A stretch of DNA of 50,475 bases from Stenotrophomonas humi (GTDB lineage Bacteria; Pseudomonadota; Gammaproteobacteria; Xanthomonadales; Xanthomonadaceae). Below, piece after piece: positions 1-7,974 of this stretch (the stretch's first letter is position 1; each line of letters opens with the position of its first letter). The DNA lies in NCBI RefSeq assembly GCF_001431415.1, contig NZ_LDJI01000014.1, forward strand, positions 1-50,475, written 5' to 3'. Under the pieces are notes generated by a model. That model had not been told where the DNA came from, searched no databases, and was given only the letters and a program-made list of their open reading frames with translations. Made by a program: the position numbers and the translations under genes.

Positions 1-69
1 CGGCGACACTGGTCCAATGGCGGCCTGTCCCCGATAGAGTTTGAACGGCAGTACGCACTAAACGGCTGA
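1..69 (+). pseudogene. C-terminal fragment of an IS3-family transposase (OrfB)
   Basis: The first 22 codons in frame 1 read RRHWSNGGLSPIEFERQY and a few more residues, then stop at 67-69. The arrangement of basic residues, Gly-Gly and LSPIEFE is the usual end of the DDE integrase OrfB of IS3-family elements. Only the end is in the window, so I cannot say whether the rest of the transposase is intact to the left. It lies directly before the element's terminal repeat, as expected for an OrfB stop codon close to the IS end. Confidence 0.8.
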
Positions 70-73
70 AGAG

Positions 74-98
74 TGTCTACAAAAGCCTGGGCGATTCA
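74..98. mobile_element. Terminal inverted repeat of the IS3-family element
   Basis: The stretch beginning TGTCTACAAAAGCCTGGG and ending TTCA follows the transposase stop codon by a few bases. It has the layout of an IS3-family terminal repeat (TG at one end, TGA... on the complementary strand). The partner repeat lies outside the window, so the match and any target-site duplication cannot be checked. Composition changes to AT-rich right after it, consistent with an insertion boundary. Confidence 0.65.
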
Positions 99-434
99 GT
101 TGGAGCGCAGCTTATGTATCAAATTTAGTTGGAGGAATGGTCAGTGGAAAGTGTTACTTTTGGACTCAATTTTCACGCAAATAATTGATTTATAAGGACA
201 TAGGAAGAAGCACTTTTAGTTGGGTCGGCTATGACCAAAGGCAATCAGGAAAGACAGGAAGTCGGTCAGCTCTTGGGCTGGCGTTGTAGTCCCATGGGGA
301 TTGTATGGAACGGGAACGCCGAGAGCCCACGTCCTCGGCGAAGCAGATCTGTGCGCACAGGACAACGATGCATGGGCGGTAGACGCTTCGAATGTATCGA
401 ATGCGGTTGGCGGGACGTCCCCAATCCGCCTGTT
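99..434. other. AT-richer stretch without a supported gene
   Basis: The part from about 100 to 230 is clearly more AT-rich than the rest of the window, and no convincing reading frame crosses it. A 74-codon frame at 231-455 contains one CxxC pair but has no ribosome-binding site and runs into the palindrome at 435-457, so I do not call it. This may be the remains of acquired DNA between the IS element and the SDR gene. Confidence 0.4.
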
Positions 435-457
435 AATTTAGTGACGAATCACTAAAT
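435..457. promoter_or_regulatory. Operator-like palindrome, copy 1 (upstream of the SDR gene)
   Basis: Perfect inverted repeat with arms ATTTAGTGA and TCACTAAAT separated by CGAA (436-457). It sits in the upstream region of the SDR gene. Size and symmetry fit the binding site of a TetR-type or similar dimeric repressor. An identical copy lies behind the gene at 2319-2341. The arms are AT-rich with no U-tract, so it is not an intrinsic terminator. The cognate regulator is not identified. Confidence 0.6.
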
Positions 458-664
458 CATGACGTGTCGGCCCGTTGCTTGGCAGCACAGCTCGCCGCTG
501 CCCGCACTCGGCCCAAATCAGTCCTGCATTGGCGCCAATACCCTGATATCGGGGACAATTGCCGGCGACCTGGCATACCCGGTCCGCTACAGCATGGACC
601 CGCATTGAGCGGTCATCGCTCTGCTGTCCATCCACGGCTCGCCGCCGCTCTTTCCGGATCTGAA

Positions 665-2239
665 TTGAACACCATCGCCGCACCCCTTTCCGCCGCCCTG
701 CCCTTGACCGACCGCCTGCGCGAAGCACTGGACTTGCTGGAAGCAATCGAAGCCGATCGCAGCATGCTCGATACGCTGCCCGAAGCCGACCGCGTGCGCC
801 TGCACCAGGTGGTGGCCAAGGTCTACCACCCTGAGCCGAAAGCGCGCCGGCAGATGCTCAAGCAGCAGGCACGTGAGCGCCACCAGGAGAAGGTGCGCAA
901 GGCCGAGGCGCTGCTTGAACAAACCGGCATCCGTGCGTTGCGACGCAAGCCCGTGTTCAGTACGCCGAACTATTTCCCACCGCACGCGGCGGGTTTGCAT
1001 GACGCACACAACGGCGAAGGTGCCGCCGCGCTGGCAGAGCCGGTGCACTCGCCAGAGCTGCGTCACTGCTATGTGTGCAAGCAGAAGTTCACCCAGCTGC
1101 ACCATTTCTACGACCAGATGTGCCCGGTCTGCGCTGATCTGAACTACATCAAGCGCACCGAAACCGCAGATCTGCGCGGACGAGTAGCGTTGCTTACCGG
1201 CGGCCGGGTCAAAATCGGTTACCAGGCCGGTCTGAAGCTGCTGCGCGCCGGTGCCGAGTTGATCGTGACCACGCGTTTTCCGCGTGACTCGGCCGCGCGT
1301 TATGCCGAAGAACGCGACTTTGCGGTCTGGGGCCACCGCCTGCAGGTGTATGGGCTGGATCTGCGCCATACGCCCAGCGTGGAGGCATTCTGCAGCGAGT
1401 TGTTGGCCACGCGCACGCGGTTGGATTTCATCATCAACAACGCGTGCCAGACCGTGCGCCGCCCGCCGCAGTTCTATGCGCACATGATGGCCGGTGAAAC
1501 GGCAGCAGTGCATGCGTTGCCGGAGACGATCCGCAAATTGATCGGCAACTATGAAGGCCTGCGCAGTGCTGATCTGCTGCCCGTGGCATCGACCGCTGCG
1601 TTGTCGGCACCTCAAGGCTCCAGTGCAGATGGCCTGACCCGCGCCGCCGAACTGTCGCAGGTGCCGCTGCTGGCAGATGAACTGTTGGGTCAGCATCATC
1701 TGTTCCCGGAAGGTCGCCTGGATCAGGATCTGCAGCAGGTGGATCTGCGCGACAGCAATTCCTGGCGTCTGCGCATGGCTGAAGTGCCTTCGGTAGAGCT
1801 GTTGGAAACGCAGTTGGTCAATGCCATCGCACCCTTCATCATCAATGCGCGGTTGAAGCCGCTGATGCTTGCCACCCCCGAACGCGACAAGCACATCGTC
1901 AACGTGTCGGCGATGGAGGGTCAGTTCTATCGCAACTTCAAGACCACCCGGCACCCGCACACCAACATGGCCAAGGCCGCGTTGAACATGATGACCCGTA
2001 CCTCGGCCGCCGATTACCAGAACGACGGCATCCATATGAACAGTGTCGATACTGGCTGGGTGACCGACGAAGACCCCGCAGGCCTCGCCGCACGCAAGGT
2101 GCAGGAAGAACGCTTCCACCCGCCGCTGGACATCATTGATGGTGCCGCACGCATCGTCGACCCGATCATCCACGGCTTCAACAGCGGCGAGCATGTCTGG
2201 GGCCAGTTCCTGAAGGACTATGCGCCCACCGATTGGTGA
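665..2239 (+). CDS. Short-chain dehydrogenase/reductase-like protein with zinc ribbon
   Basis: 524 residues from a TTG start at 665, preceded by GGA. The frame is open back to an ATG at 464, but those 67 codons do not look like protein and begin beside the operator. Residues about 1-110 are a charged, helix-rich region. C135/C138 and C153/C156 form a zinc-ribbon-like pair of CxxC knuckles. A Rossmann SDR domain follows: TGGRVKIG where TGxxxGIG is usual, NNAC for NNAG, and the serine motif NVSAMEG. At the YxxxK position it reads T433-N-M-A-K437, so the catalytic tyrosine is replaced by threonine while the lysine is kept. The SDR fold is clear; substrate and activity are unknown. It is a single-gene unit flanked by two identical operator-like palindromes. 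Confidence 0.85.
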   Translation: MNTIAAPLSAALPLTDRLREALDLLEAIEADRSMLDTLPEADRVRLHQVVAKVYHPEPKARRQMLKQQARERHQEKVRKAEALLEQTGIRALRRKPVFSTPNYFPPHAAGLHDAHNGEGAAALAEPVHSPELRHCYVCKQKFTQLHHFYDQMCPVCADLNYIKRTETADLRGRVALLTGGRVKIGYQAGLKLLRAGAELIVTTRFPRDSAARYAEERDFAVWGHRLQVYGLDLRHTPSVEAFCSELLATRTRLDFIINNACQTVRRPPQFYAHMMAGETAAVHALPETIRKLIGNYEGLRSADLLPVASTAALSAPQGSSADGLTRAAELSQVPLLADELLGQHHLFPEGRLDQDLQQVDLRDSNSWRLRMAEVPSVELLETQLVNAIAPFIINARLKPLMLATPERDKHIVNVSAMEGQFYRNFKTTRHPHTNMAKAALNMMTRTSAADYQNDGIHMNSVDTGWVTDEDPAGLAARKVQEERFHPPLDIIDGAARIVDPIIHGFNSGEHVWGQFLKDYAPTDW

Positions 2240-2263
2240 AGCAGCAGACGCCTTTGACGCCGA

Positions 2264-2295
2264 CAGCACAGTTCCGCCTGATCGGGACTGTGCTG
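2264..2295 (+). terminator. Stem-loop behind the SDR gene
   Basis: Thirteen-base arms (CAGCACAGTTCCG and CGGGACTGTGCTG, one G-T pair) enclose a six-base loop, 25 bases after the SDR stop codon. There is no run of T after it, so it may be a weak terminator or a 3'-end stabilising hairpin, not a classical intrinsic terminator. Confidence 0.5.
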
Positions 2296-2318
2296 CCAAG
2301 GCATCAACCGCCCAGTCA

Positions 2319-2341
2319 AATTTAGTGACGAATCACTAAAT
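2319..2341. promoter_or_regulatory. Operator-like palindrome, copy 2 (downstream of the SDR gene)
   Basis: The 23 bases are identical to copy 1 at 435-457, including the CGAA spacer, while the flanks differ. No supported gene starts on either side in a direction this site would control: the SDR gene ends before it and the porin gene converges toward it. It may be the leftover promoter region of a deleted gene or a second looping site for the same repressor. Confidence 0.6.
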
Positions 2342-2588
2342 ATTTTGCATACACCCCGGCAAGGCTGATCGTGTCCTGCAGTTGGCAGTTGCATGAGCAC
2401 GCGCAGCCACCTGCGTTTCCGGAAGTCCTACCGCTGGCATCAACCCCTCCCCCGCCCCGCCCTTGAATATCGGATAGGCGAATGGTCTTCGCAGGAGCAG
2501 AAAGCCTACTCACAGGGCGTCTCTCCTGCTTGCTGGGAAGACGCGCCATGCCGGGAAAAGCGGTCTGCGCTCCTGCTTCGCAAGCCAC
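2342..2588. other. Intergenic region between convergent SDR and porin genes
   Basis: About 250 bases with only short overlapping frames on both strands, none with a ribosome-binding site or recognisable protein. I see no T-tract terminator for either converging gene. Confidence 0.4.
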
Positions 2589-3995
2589 TCAGAAAAATAG
2601 ATTCAACCCCACCATCAGGTTCAACGCATCGTCCATGCGTGGACTGAATGTGGGATTGGAAACACGACTCAAACCGGTACTCAGATACATGCCGGCTTGC
2701 AGGCGCGTCATGTAGGACACGGTCATGGCCGAGGTGCTGCTCTCGCTCGGCAGTCCGCGTGTTGCATACAGTTCCGCGGCGTCACTGCTGAATCTGGTAT
2801 GGCTGTAAGTCATCGACAGCATGTCTACCGGGCGATTGCGAAACGTGCCGATCCTGTAGGCGCGTGCTTCGTAATAGCGGGAGTAGAGATTCCTGTCCGG
2901 CGGTGCGTAATGCACGCTTGCGCCCGCGTACCAGCCCTGGAACGGCAGCGTGCGGTTGGGCGGCAAAGTCAGCTGTACATCGCCTGCGGCGTACAAGGCA
3001 TGATTGGCGTCACTGCGCGCAGGCGCATCAAAGCGTTTGTAGTCCGAGTAGTTCTGGATGAACCCCACGCGAAACCACACAGATTGTCGGTTGGACGTGG
3101 CATCACGCTTGATGCCCGCCTCATTGATGAGCAGCAGATTGCTGCGCGGTGTACGGAAACGGAATCCACCCGAATGCGCGTCCACCTCGACCTGTGCGCC
3201 GTCCGGGCTGGTACTGCGCTGCAGTCCCAGTTTGTTGTAGAAGCCGTTTTTGCCGTTGTATTGCAGGTTGAGCCCCGGTGCGCCCATCGGCAGACGCGCC
3301 AGCCCCAGTTGGAACGGAATCACCGCGTTTGGCCCCTGCGCCCCGCCAGCCAACGAGCCGCCGGTATAGACACCGATGTACTCCAGCGCGTTGCTCAGAT
3401 AGCCCAGCTTGAGTTCCCATCGGCGGTTGTTGAAGGTGCGGTAATAGGCCAGCCGACTGAGCGCGGCTTTGGTCCGCGGTCCCAGCGGCTCCCAGCTGGC
3501 CGCCATCGAAGTGACGCCGAGGATCAACTGACTCTGGTCATTTCCGTGTTGGCCAAGGTCATACGTGACGAGCAACTGCTGCATGCTGGTGCCGGTCAAA
3601 TCCTGCCCGTTGTAGCGCTGCGGCGACGCCGGCACCGGCGAGGAAAGATCGTAGGCGGCGTTGTTGAGGCTGATCAGCATCACGCCGATGCCATGCTCGG
3701 CAAGCGCCGAGCGCAAGCCTCCGGCATCGTGCAGCAGCGTGTCTTTGGTGGAAGGTACTTTGACCAAGGTGCCCTGTTCGCGCAGCCGATCAAACGTGGC
3801 GTAGACGTTCGGCACGCTGCTTGCTGTGGACGGTGTGGACTGTGCTGTTGTAACACTATCCGGCGCGCTTTCATTGCTGAGATCATTGTTGGCAGCGCAG
3901 GCAAAGCCAACCGGCAACGATGCGCAGGTGGCAAACAGGCACTGCAGGCATTGCCTGATGCCAGGGTTTGGCCAGTAGATGTTCGACGTACTCAT
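2589..3995 (-). CDS. OprB-type carbohydrate porin
   Basis: 468 residues from the ATG at 3995, preceded by GGAGAG eight bases upstream. An in-frame start 54 bases further up lacks this site and would bury the signal peptide. Residues 1-35 contain a hydrophobic stretch ending near FACAANN, a plausible export signal. The rest alternates aromatic and polar residues, has repeated Tyr/Arg-rich strands, and ends in LMVGLNLFF with a C-terminal phenylalanine, typical of an outer-membrane beta-barrel. The pattern (YNGQDLTG, LGYLSNALEYIG, the YAGASVHYAPP strand) fits the OprB family of substrate-selective porins; the real substrate cannot be read from sequence. It lies about 200 bases downstream of the MpaB-like gene on the same strand and may be co-expressed with it. 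Confidence 0.75.
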   Translation of the reverse strand: MSTSNIYWPNPGIRQCLQCLFATCASLPVGFACAANNDLSNESAPDSVTTAQSTPSTASSVPNVYATFDRLREQGTLVKVPSTKDTLLHDAGGLRSALAEHGIGVMLISLNNAAYDLSSPVPASPQRYNGQDLTGTSMQQLLVTYDLGQHGNDQSQLILGVTSMAASWEPLGPRTKAALSRLAYYRTFNNRRWELKLGYLSNALEYIGVYTGGSLAGGAQGPNAVIPFQLGLARLPMGAPGLNLQYNGKNGFYNKLGLQRSTSPDGAQVEVDAHSGGFRFRTPRSNLLLINEAGIKRDATSNRQSVWFRVGFIQNYSDYKRFDAPARSDANHALYAAGDVQLTLPPNRTLPFQGWYAGASVHYAPPDRNLYSRYYEARAYRIGTFRNRPVDMLSMTYSHTRFSSDAAELYATRGLPSESSTSAMTVSYMTRLQAGMYLSTGLSRVSNPTFSPRMDDALNLMVGLNLFF

Positions 3996-4196
3996 CTTCA
4001 GTCTCTCCAACGGAAGATATTTCAAGGGCCGGACAAGCGAGACCCGCATCCTCGACTGCCGCCTTTCAGGCAGATGGCAAAGCCTGCAGGCGAGGTATCG
4101 CGCACAGTGAGGAGCCCAATCAGGCTTCCGGAATTACATTCCTTGCGGACCGACGCGCTTCATTGCGGCCGCAGGATCCATCGCCGAAGCAGGGCG

Positions 4197-5294
4197 TCAA
4201 TTCACCAACGAGGACTGGCGCGCCTGTCTTGCTGACTGCTGCTTCTGCCGTGCTGCTTGGATCAAATTGACCGCATCCGGGCCCCACATCATCCGCATGA
4301 AATAGCGTTCCACCGGCGGCTGCTGTGCCAACCAGATCATCGGCAGCAATACGTAACGTGCTGCAAGAATCGCCCGCTCCTGCCATGGGCCAATACCCAT
4401 TGAGCGGCGGGTTTTGCCCGACACCGCAGCCAACACCGGCAGACGGAATACCCTGCGTTGCAGAAACAGCTGGATCTTCACCCGGTACTGCGAACGATGG
4501 TGATTCTTGCGGATGGAATCCGCCACTACCTGCGGAAAGCTCTCACCGGTCTCAGGGATGATATGGATGGAGTGCGGCATGCCGAACAGCCGCGCGTCGC
4601 GTTCGTACAACGCCTGCAACTCGGCCATGTTGCGGGGCAATGTTTCCTCGCGGGCCGGAAACAACTTGCAGTACTCGGCCACCTCACCCACGAAGCGGTC
4701 ACGCTTGTCAGGCGGCAGCCGATGCGGCAGCCGGCCATTGCGAAATGCCAGGCCTTCGTACAACCACAGCATCGAGTGCAGCTCGGTCAACGCAGCCCAC
4801 ATCGACTCCCGCGGTGAGTTGGCCTCATATCCCCCCAATGCAGGCTCGCCCCCGTCGATGAGGTCGGCTTTCACCTTGTCGTGAATCCGCGCCAGATGCA
4901 GGGCCACGCGCTTGGCGGTTTCGGTATCGCCCAACCACATCGGTGCGTGGATGCCGGAGTTGCGTTGGTGGCGGTCGAACACATCGAAAAGGGTCAGCTG
5001 CCCCGCCCTGCCCTTGCGGGACATCGGGTCCCAGTCACGCAGGCCAGCGTAGATGGGCTTGTAGGTGAACTGCAGTACCGCCTGCGCGGCAGTCTGGAAC
5101 ACGATGGTGGCTGGGTGCAGCAGCACATCCCAGGCCACCGAGCCCGGTCCGAACACCCCGTCATCCACTGCGTCATCGGCGGCTGCCGGGGTGGGCTCGC
5201 CATGGCGTCGCCACCGGCTTTCAGTGCCCAGCAACCGCTCCCGGGTCACTACCTTGTTGGGCTGGGTCGTAACGCCGCTTGCCTTGGTGCTCAT
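4197..5294 (-). CDS. MpaB/rubber-oxygenase-like protein (DUF2236 family)
   Basis: 365 residues. GSVAWDVLLHPATIVFQTAAQA near residue 50 and the helix LHLARIHDKVKAD near residue 130 match the all-helical oxygenase family that includes fungal MpaB and the haem latex-clearing protein Lcp. Histidines in IHDKV and ELHSML sit where the family has conserved residues. No signal peptide is seen. Two hydrophobic stretches near the C-terminus (AARYVLLPMIWLAQ) could associate with membrane. Family membership is fairly firm; haem binding and substrate are inference. The gene is divergent from a TetR regulator, and a perfect palindrome lies 22 bases before the ATG, so repression by that regulator is likely. 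AGAGGACG upstream is the ribosome-binding site. Confidence 0.75.
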   Translation of the reverse strand: MSTKASGVTTQPNKVVTRERLLGTESRWRRHGEPTPAAADDAVDDGVFGPGSVAWDVLLHPATIVFQTAAQAVLQFTYKPIYAGLRDWDPMSRKGRAGQLTLFDVFDRHQRNSGIHAPMWLGDTETAKRVALHLARIHDKVKADLIDGGEPALGGYEANSPRESMWAALTELHSMLWLYEGLAFRNGRLPHRLPPDKRDRFVGEVAEYCKLFPAREETLPRNMAELQALYERDARLFGMPHSIHIIPETGESFPQVVADSIRKNHHRSQYRVKIQLFLQRRVFRLPVLAAVSGKTRRSMGIGPWQERAILAARYVLLPMIWLAQQPPVERYFMRMMWGPDAVNLIQAARQKQQSARQARQSSLVN

Positions 5295-5315
5295 CGGCTC
5301 GTCCTCTGGAAGTTA

Positions 5316-5333
5316 TATTCCCGCGCGGGAATA
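5316..5333. promoter_or_regulatory. 18-bp perfect palindrome, probable TetR operator
   Basis: TATTCCCGCGCGGGAATA equals its own reverse complement. It lies between the divergent MpaB-like gene (start 5294) and the TetR-family gene (start 5517). This is the standard place for a TetR-family autoregulatory site, and it would overlap the promoter or leader of the MpaB-like gene. Binding is inferred. Confidence 0.7.
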
Positions 5334-5516
5334 ATGTTTTGGCGGACGCTATTCCAGAAGGTCGAGGACGTCAAGTGCGGCCGCAGCATCTCCCCGCATG
5401 CCGTGATCAACGGGGCTGGGCCGGCCACTGACTTCTGCCAGGCGGCACCCACGCGATACAGTGGGCGCGGCCCTGCGCCGCAATCACATCACCTCCCGCT
5501 GCCTTCTCAGTGATTC

Positions 5517-6200
5517 ATGCCCAGAATCCGCAAGCCGACCACCACCACTGCGCAACGCAAGCCGGGCAAACGTGCGGGTCTTGACCTGCAGCAGATCGTC
5601 GATGCGGCACGCCTGATCGAGGTCGATGCGTTGTCCATGCAGTCGCTGGCCGACAGCCTCAGCGTGGATCGCAAGGCGCTCAACTATCACGTCAAGGACA
5701 AGCCGACACTGTTGGGCCTGATGGCGATGGATGCGTTCTCCGCACGTTTTTCCGGTACCGACATCGCTGCGGCGGACAGCTGGGAAGACGCCTGCAGGAT
5801 CTACGGCATGGGCTTTTTCGAGGGCGTGCGCAGCGTGGGCGGACTGGCCGAATACCTGTGGTTCGGTGGCTCCGTCGCGGCCTGGGCATTGGAACCCAGC
5901 GAAGCATTGTTCCAACGGCTGAAAGACGCGGGCTTTGCGGACGAAGCAGCCGTGCGACTGGTGGCGATGTTGATCTCCATGTCACTGAGCCATGCGCGCG
6001 ATGCCGCACAGGCGGTGGCCGAAGGCGACCGCCCTCGTACCCGCGCGCTCAAGGCCGCATTACGCGATGCACAACCTGTCGCGTATACGAATCTGAGCAG
6101 GATCGCCGAACTGGGCGTGGATACCTACGGCACTACGCAGATGGAAGTGGTGTTGGACATGCTTATCGCCGGCGCCCGCACACGCCTCGAAAAGACGTAG
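5517..6200 (+). CDS. TetR-family transcriptional regulator
   Basis: 227 residues. After a basic, threonine-rich tail (1-20), residues about 23-70 form the TetR helix-turn-helix: LQQIVDAARLIEVDALSMQS, then LADSLSVDRKALNYHVKDKP, with the typical Tyr-His at the start of helix 4. The remaining helical part is the ligand-binding and dimerisation domain and is too divergent to predict a ligand. It is divergent from the MpaB-like gene with a perfect palindrome between them, so it probably represses that gene and the porin behind it. The ATG at 5517 has only a weak ribosome-binding site, but no better start is seen. Confidence 0.85.
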   Translation: MPRIRKPTTTTAQRKPGKRAGLDLQQIVDAARLIEVDALSMQSLADSLSVDRKALNYHVKDKPTLLGLMAMDAFSARFSGTDIAAADSWEDACRIYGMGFFEGVRSVGGLAEYLWFGGSVAAWALEPSEALFQRLKDAGFADEAAVRLVAMLISMSLSHARDAAQAVAEGDRPRTRALKAALRDAQPVAYTNLSRIAELGVDTYGTTQMEVVLDMLIAGARTRLEKT

Positions 6201-6223
6201 CTCCTGCGCGTTCGCGCTGCCCC

Positions 6224-6967
6224 TCAGGGCAGCTGCACGCCGATTTCCAGCGCCTGCCGCAATGCGGCGACACGCTCGGCATCTGTCTGTGTCCAATCAT
6301 TCTGCAGGCCGATCAGCGCCGGGTTCTGGAAACGCATCGACGAACTGCGCACTGCCTTGGCGGAAGCGTGCAGCTGCCGACATCCACTGTGCTTGGCGAC
6401 CCGCGCGATGTTCTGTGCGTTCAAACCGGCCCCGGCCATGATTTGAATCCGAGCGCCGGCCTGCCTCACCAACTGGGCCAGCATCGCACTGCCCTCCGAC
6501 GCACTGGCCGCGCCACCCGAACTGAGGATGCGCTGGCAGCCCAGGCTCACCACATCCTCCAGCGCAGCGGGCAGATCCCGTGCCGCATCGAATGCCCGGT
6601 GGAAAGTAATGCCCAACGGGCCCGCGGCAGCGACCAATTCTCGGCACAGCGGCAGGTCGATATCGCCAGCCGAATTCAACGCACCAATCACCACGCCATC
6701 GCAGCCGAGCCGGCGGCAGGTCTCGATGTCGCGCAGCATGATGTCGCGCTCAAGCGTGTCGTAAACGAAATCGCCGGGGCGTGGGCGGATCAACACGAAC
6801 AGCGGAATGCTCAAACGGTCACGCGCCACAGCCAATGTGCCGTAAGACGGCGTTGTGCCTCCCTGCTCCAGGTTCTCGAACAACTCCACGCGGTCCGCCC
6901 CGCCCTGCTGCGCCGCCAACGCGGACGCTGCGGAATTGCAGGCGATTTCCAGCAGGTAGGTCATCAT
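6224..6967 (-). CDS. cutC: CutC-family protein (copper homeostasis family)
   Basis: 247 residues, a TIM-barrel protein. LEIACNSAASALAAQQGGAD at the N-terminus, FVLIRPRPGDFVY, GVVIGALNSAGDID, GITFHRAFD and RILSSGGAAS are the family's conserved barrel segments in the usual order. CutC was first linked to copper tolerance, but a direct copper role is disputed; the fold suggests an enzyme. The ATG at 6967 shares its A with the stop codon of the upstream asparaginase gene (TGATG), so the two are translationally coupled. GTG at 6970 and a second ATG at 6964 are also possible starts. Last gene of the minus-strand run, which suggests a role tied to sugar catabolism here. Confidence 0.9.
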   Translation of the reverse strand: MMTYLLEIACNSAASALAAQQGGADRVELFENLEQGGTTPSYGTLAVARDRLSIPLFVLIRPRPGDFVYDTLERDIMLRDIETCRRLGCDGVVIGALNSAGDIDLPLCRELVAAAGPLGITFHRAFDAARDLPAALEDVVSLGCQRILSSGGAASASEGSAMLAQLVRQAGARIQIMAGAGLNAQNIARVAKHSGCRQLHASAKAVRSSSMRFQNPALIGLQNDWTQTDAERVAALRQALEIGVQLP

Positions 6968-7971
6968 CACGTCTGCGTGCTCGAATACACCGAAGACGAA
7001 TCAAGTAGCGCGTCCTGTCGCTTTGCATCGCACACGGCGTAGACGAAACCGCGATGCAGGGCGTATGCACCAACCTCGCCATGGCGGTTCAACGCCAGGA
7101 AACACACCTGCAGGGTGCGGCTGGCTTCCGGGCGCTTGCGCACGACGCGGCCAATGGCCTCGCGGCATGCGTCAGCCGGGGACAAGCCTTGTCGCATCAG
7201 TTCGACGACCAGGAATGATGCCGCGTTGCGGATCATCTCCTCGCCCACGCCCGATGCGGTGGCCGCGCCGACTTCGTTGTCCACATACAGGCCCGCACCG
7301 ATGATCGGGCTGTCACCGACGCGACCGTGCAGTTTCCAGGCCATGCCGCTGGTGGTGCAGGCGCCGGCCATCTGGCCATTGGCATCGATGGCGAGCATGC
7401 CCAGTGTGTCGTGATTGTCCTTGTCACCGGGGCGGCCCCGGCGCTCGGCGTTGATCTGCGGTGCGTAGTGCTCGGTCTTCAACCATTCGCGCCATGCCTT
7501 CTCGGCCTCCGGCGTCAGCAACTGCTGGCGCTCGAAACCCTGTTGCACGGCGAACTGCTGGGCGCCCTCGCCTACCAGCATCACGTGGGGTGTCTGTTCC
7601 ATTACCCGGCGCGCAACCGATACCGGATGCAGGATGTCACTCAATGCCGCCACCGAGCCACAGCGGCCGTCGCCGGCCATGATGCTGGCGTCGAGTGACA
7701 GCACCCCATCACGGTCCGGGTTGCCGCAGCGGCCGACGGTGTGATTGCACAGCTCGCTTTCCGCCCAACGCGCACCAGCTTCCACTGCGTCCAACGCATT
7801 GCCACCGGCAGCCAGCACTTTCCATGCGGCTTGATTTGCACCCACGCCGAAATCCCAGGTGGAGACCACGCGCGCACCGGATGCACTCGTTGGCGAGGCC
7901 AGCAAGCCCGGCGCGGCGCCGGCGGCGCCCAGCAACATCGAGGTCTGCAGGAACTGTCTGCGAGTACTCAT
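6967..7971 (-). CDS. N4-(beta-N-acetylglucosaminyl)-L-asparaginase, Tat-exported
   Basis: 334 residues of the Ntn-hydrolase family. Residues 1-30 carry a twin-arginine signal (STRRQFLQTS followed by a hydrophobic Ala/Gly/Leu stretch and an Ala-rich cleavage region), so export in folded form is expected. STWDFGVGANQAAW, GGNALDAVEAGARWAE and CGNPDRDG are glycosylasparaginase segments. The autocleavage site is the Asp-Thr of NHDTLGML, making Thr189 the N-terminal nucleophile of the beta chain. The enzyme cleaves GlcNAc-Asn from degraded glycoproteins. It starts three bases after the glucokinase stop codon and overlaps cutC, so the three genes form a tight operon. A plain isoaspartyl peptidase is the alternative, but the DGVLSLDASIM region favours glycosylasparaginase. 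Confidence 0.85.
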   Translation of the reverse strand: MSTRRQFLQTSMLLGAAGAAPGLLASPTSASGARVVSTWDFGVGANQAAWKVLAAGGNALDAVEAGARWAESELCNHTVGRCGNPDRDGVLSLDASIMAGDGRCGSVAALSDILHPVSVARRVMEQTPHVMLVGEGAQQFAVQQGFERQQLLTPEAEKAWREWLKTEHYAPQINAERRGRPGDKDNHDTLGMLAIDANGQMAGACTTSGMAWKLHGRVGDSPIIGAGLYVDNEVGAATASGVGEEMIRNAASFLVVELMRQGLSPADACREAIGRVVRKRPEASRTLQVCFLALNRHGEVGAYALHRGFVYAVCDAKRQDALLDSSSVYSSTQT

Positions 7972-7974
7972 GGG

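Noticed and set aside
231..455. 74-codon frame with a CxxC pair upstream of the SDR gene
   Set aside because: No ribosome-binding site, ends inside the palindrome, and no recognisable fold; probably chance.
587..2299. 570-codon frame antisense to the SDR gene
   Set aside because: The sense strand encodes a clear SDR with motifs in order; the antisense frame is a by-product of high GC third positions.
2697..4235. 512-codon plus-strand frame opposite the porin
   Set aside because: The minus-strand porin has signal peptide, beta-strand pattern and terminal Phe; the plus frame has none of these.
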